Shown here piece by piece: positions 41,527-43,145 of a stretch of DNA of 43,145 nt. Under the pieces are notes generated by a model. That model made no database searches and was not told the origin of the DNA. It saw only the letters and a list, made by a program, of their open reading frames with translations. The stretch is from assembly GCA_947632535.1 (NCBI GenBank), contig CANRPR010000012.1, positions 1-43,145 of the forward strand, written 5' to 3'. Made by a program: the position numbers and the translations under genes. Within the stretch, counting starts at the first letter, position 1. Every line of letters begins with the position of its first letter. The stretch comes from an uncultured Clostridia bacterium. GTDB lineage: Bacteria; Bacillota; Clostridia; TANB77; CAG-508.

Positions 41527-42585
41527 AATTATTAATGCACACATGCTGTGCTCCATGTAGTGTTTATTGCATAGATAGTTTAAGAAGTGAGGGAATAGAG
41601 CCAACAGTATATTGGTATAATCCTAATATTCATCCATATACTGAATATAAGCAAAGAAGGGATACTTTAAAGGAATATACTAGTAGTATTGGTGTACAAG
41701 CTATTTTTGAAGAAGAATATGGACTAAAGGAGTTTTGCAAAAATGTTATAAATGATTTGAATAATAGATGTGTAAATTACTGCTATCCAATTAGACTAGA
41801 AAAAACAGTAAAATATGCAAAAGATAATGGATATGATGCATTCACTACTACATTGTTGGTTAGTCCATATCAAAATCATGAAGCAATAAAACTTTTAGGA
41901 GAGAAACTATCTAATGAATATGGAATTGAGTTTGTATACAGGGATTTTAGAGTTGGCTTTAGACAAGGACAACAAAAAGCAAGGGAACTTGGATTATATA
42001 TGCAAAAGTATTGTGGGTGCATATTTTCGGAGGAGGTTTCAAATTATGACCACATTATTTCTGAACAAAAAGTCCGACTTCTTGAAAATAAAATTACAGA
42101 ACGCAAGATTAGACTAGCATGGGATGTACCAAATTTAGAATTAAAACCATATAAAAATGGGAATAAAGAACAAATTAAGTTTATCTATGATTTAAAAAAG
42201 GAAGTTTATCAAAAATATGTAGAAAATATTTATGGGGAGTGGGATGAAGAAATCCAAAAAAAGCTATTTGATAAATTTATGAAAGAAAATTCAAAGAATA
42301 TAGAACTTATATACTTAAAAGATAAATTAGTACGGATTTTACAATGGAAAAGAAATAGAGAATAATACTTTTGAAATAAGCAATATTTGTATAAAGCCAG
42401 AATATCAAAACAGAGGAATTGGAACAGCAATATTAAAAGAAATTATATTTGAAAACAAACGAAAAAATATAAAATTACAAGCATTTAAAATAAATGAAAG
42501 AGCAATAAAACTATATGAAAGAATCGGATTCAAAAAAGTAGAAGAAACAAAAACACATTATGTAATGATAAAAAATAAAAATTGA
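41523..42585 (+). CDS. queH: QueH (epoxyqueuosine reductase) with C-terminal GNAT-like domain; +1 site at CGG 42333-42335
   Basis: MKLLMHTCCAPCSVYCIDSL..YWYNPNIHPYTEYKQRRDTL..CVNYCYPIRLEKT; GNAT portion IYLKDKLV-[CGGA]-FYNGKEIENNTFEISNICIKPEYQNRGIGTAIL..INERAIKLYERIGFKKVEETKTHYVM. Confidence 0.85.
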
Positions 42586-42603
42586 CAATGAGGAGGAATG
42601 CAA

Positions 42604-43145
42604 TTGGAAAATAATTTGGATTTAAGTTTTAACGAAATTGTGAATATGATAGAAACTAGAAGAAATAATGCTTATAAAAAGGTAAATGAAGAACTAATTT
42701 CTTTGTATTGGGATTTTGGAAAATATATAAGTGAAAAGGTAAATGATTCTAATTGGGGAGAAAAAATTGTAGATAAGTTAGTAGACTTTATGAAAAGAGA
42801 ATATCCAACAATGAAAGGGTTTAATAAACGTGGAATTTATAGAATGAAGCAATTTTATGAAACATATAAAGATTATCCAATTGTGTCACCACTGGTGACA
42901 CAAATTAGCTGGACTAATAATTTAATGATTTTGAGTATGGCGAAAACAATAGAAGAAAAAGAATTTTATATACGAATGTGCATAAAAAATAATTATTCCA
43001 AAAGAGAATTAGATAGACAAATTAGTAGTGGATACTTTCATAGATATATGTTATCAGATGGAAAGGCTAATCAAAGTTTAACAAAAGCTACTGGAGAAGA
43101 GGATTATCCAAATACAAGAATATTAGATACTTATAGTTTAGAATT
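42604..43145 (+). CDS. DUF1016/YhcG-like protein (partial at window edge)
   Basis: MIETRRNNAYKKVNEELISLYWDFGKYISEKVNDSNWGEKIVDKLVDFMKREYP..GFNKRGIYRMKQFYETY; TTG start after AGGAGG. Confidence 0.85.
   Translation, partial: MENNLDLSFNEIVNMIETRRNNAYKKVNEELISLYWDFGKYISEKVNDSNWGEKIVDKLVDFMKREYPTMKGFNKRGIYRMKQFYETYKDYPIVSPLVTQISWTNNLMILSMAKTIEEKEFYIRMCIKNNYSKRELDRQISSGYFHRYMLSDGKANQSLTKATGEEDYPNTRILDTYSLE

Noticed and set aside
40416-42365. ORF track's 649-aa WecB-QueH fusion protein
   Set aside because: It exists only if CGG 41511 is read as Arg. The +1 frame gives a WecB stop overlapping the QueH ATG with a proper RBS.
12188-42585. Treating all CGG-associated ORF breaks as random sequencing indels
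   Set aside because: All eight clear breaks are at the same codon, in the same phase and direction, and affect otherwise intact genes including an essential one. Out-of-phase CGG is not affected. A systematic artefact cannot be fully excluded without reads.

Overview
The window is AT-rich and Clostridia-like. It carries mostly core genes: ctsR-mcsA-mcsB-clpC, cdaA with an HD-domain protein, secD/secF-like genes, glycyl-tRNA synthetase, a MacB-type ABC transporter, spoVT, rpsF-ssb-rpsR, pflA/pflB, tRNA-Trp, a Ca-type P-ATPase, rpiA, ruvB, and a cell-surface glycan cluster ending in wecB and queH. The left edge is the 3' end of a large serine recombinase abutting a 5'-truncated polysaccharide deacetylase. 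The main observation concerns the codon CGG. I scanned every CGG by eye and found only 12 in the reading phase of a gene. Eight of them (HD protein, GlyRS, three in one ABC permease, P-type ATPase, acyltransferase, GNAT domain) are the exact point where one gene splits into two ORFs, and each split is repaired by a +1 shift (NNN C GGA/GGT). Three more lie at gene ends (pflA, a glycosyltransferase, wecB), where the +1 frame gives a more natural C-terminus or separates two falsely fused genes. The last lies in a repeat that replaces the GlyRS C-terminus. I found no CGG inside an uninterrupted conserved region, while dozens of out-of-phase CGG trinucleotides cause no break. This suggests codon-specific +1 frameshifting or quadruplet decoding at CGG. 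Other findings are a dispersed palindromic GGGACGGTTCTTTTTTGGAC repeat family (5 copies), an (AT)13 microsatellite that breaks a membrane glycosyltransferase (possible phase variation), an orphan HepT-like gene between inverted repeat copies, and divergent SecD/SecF.
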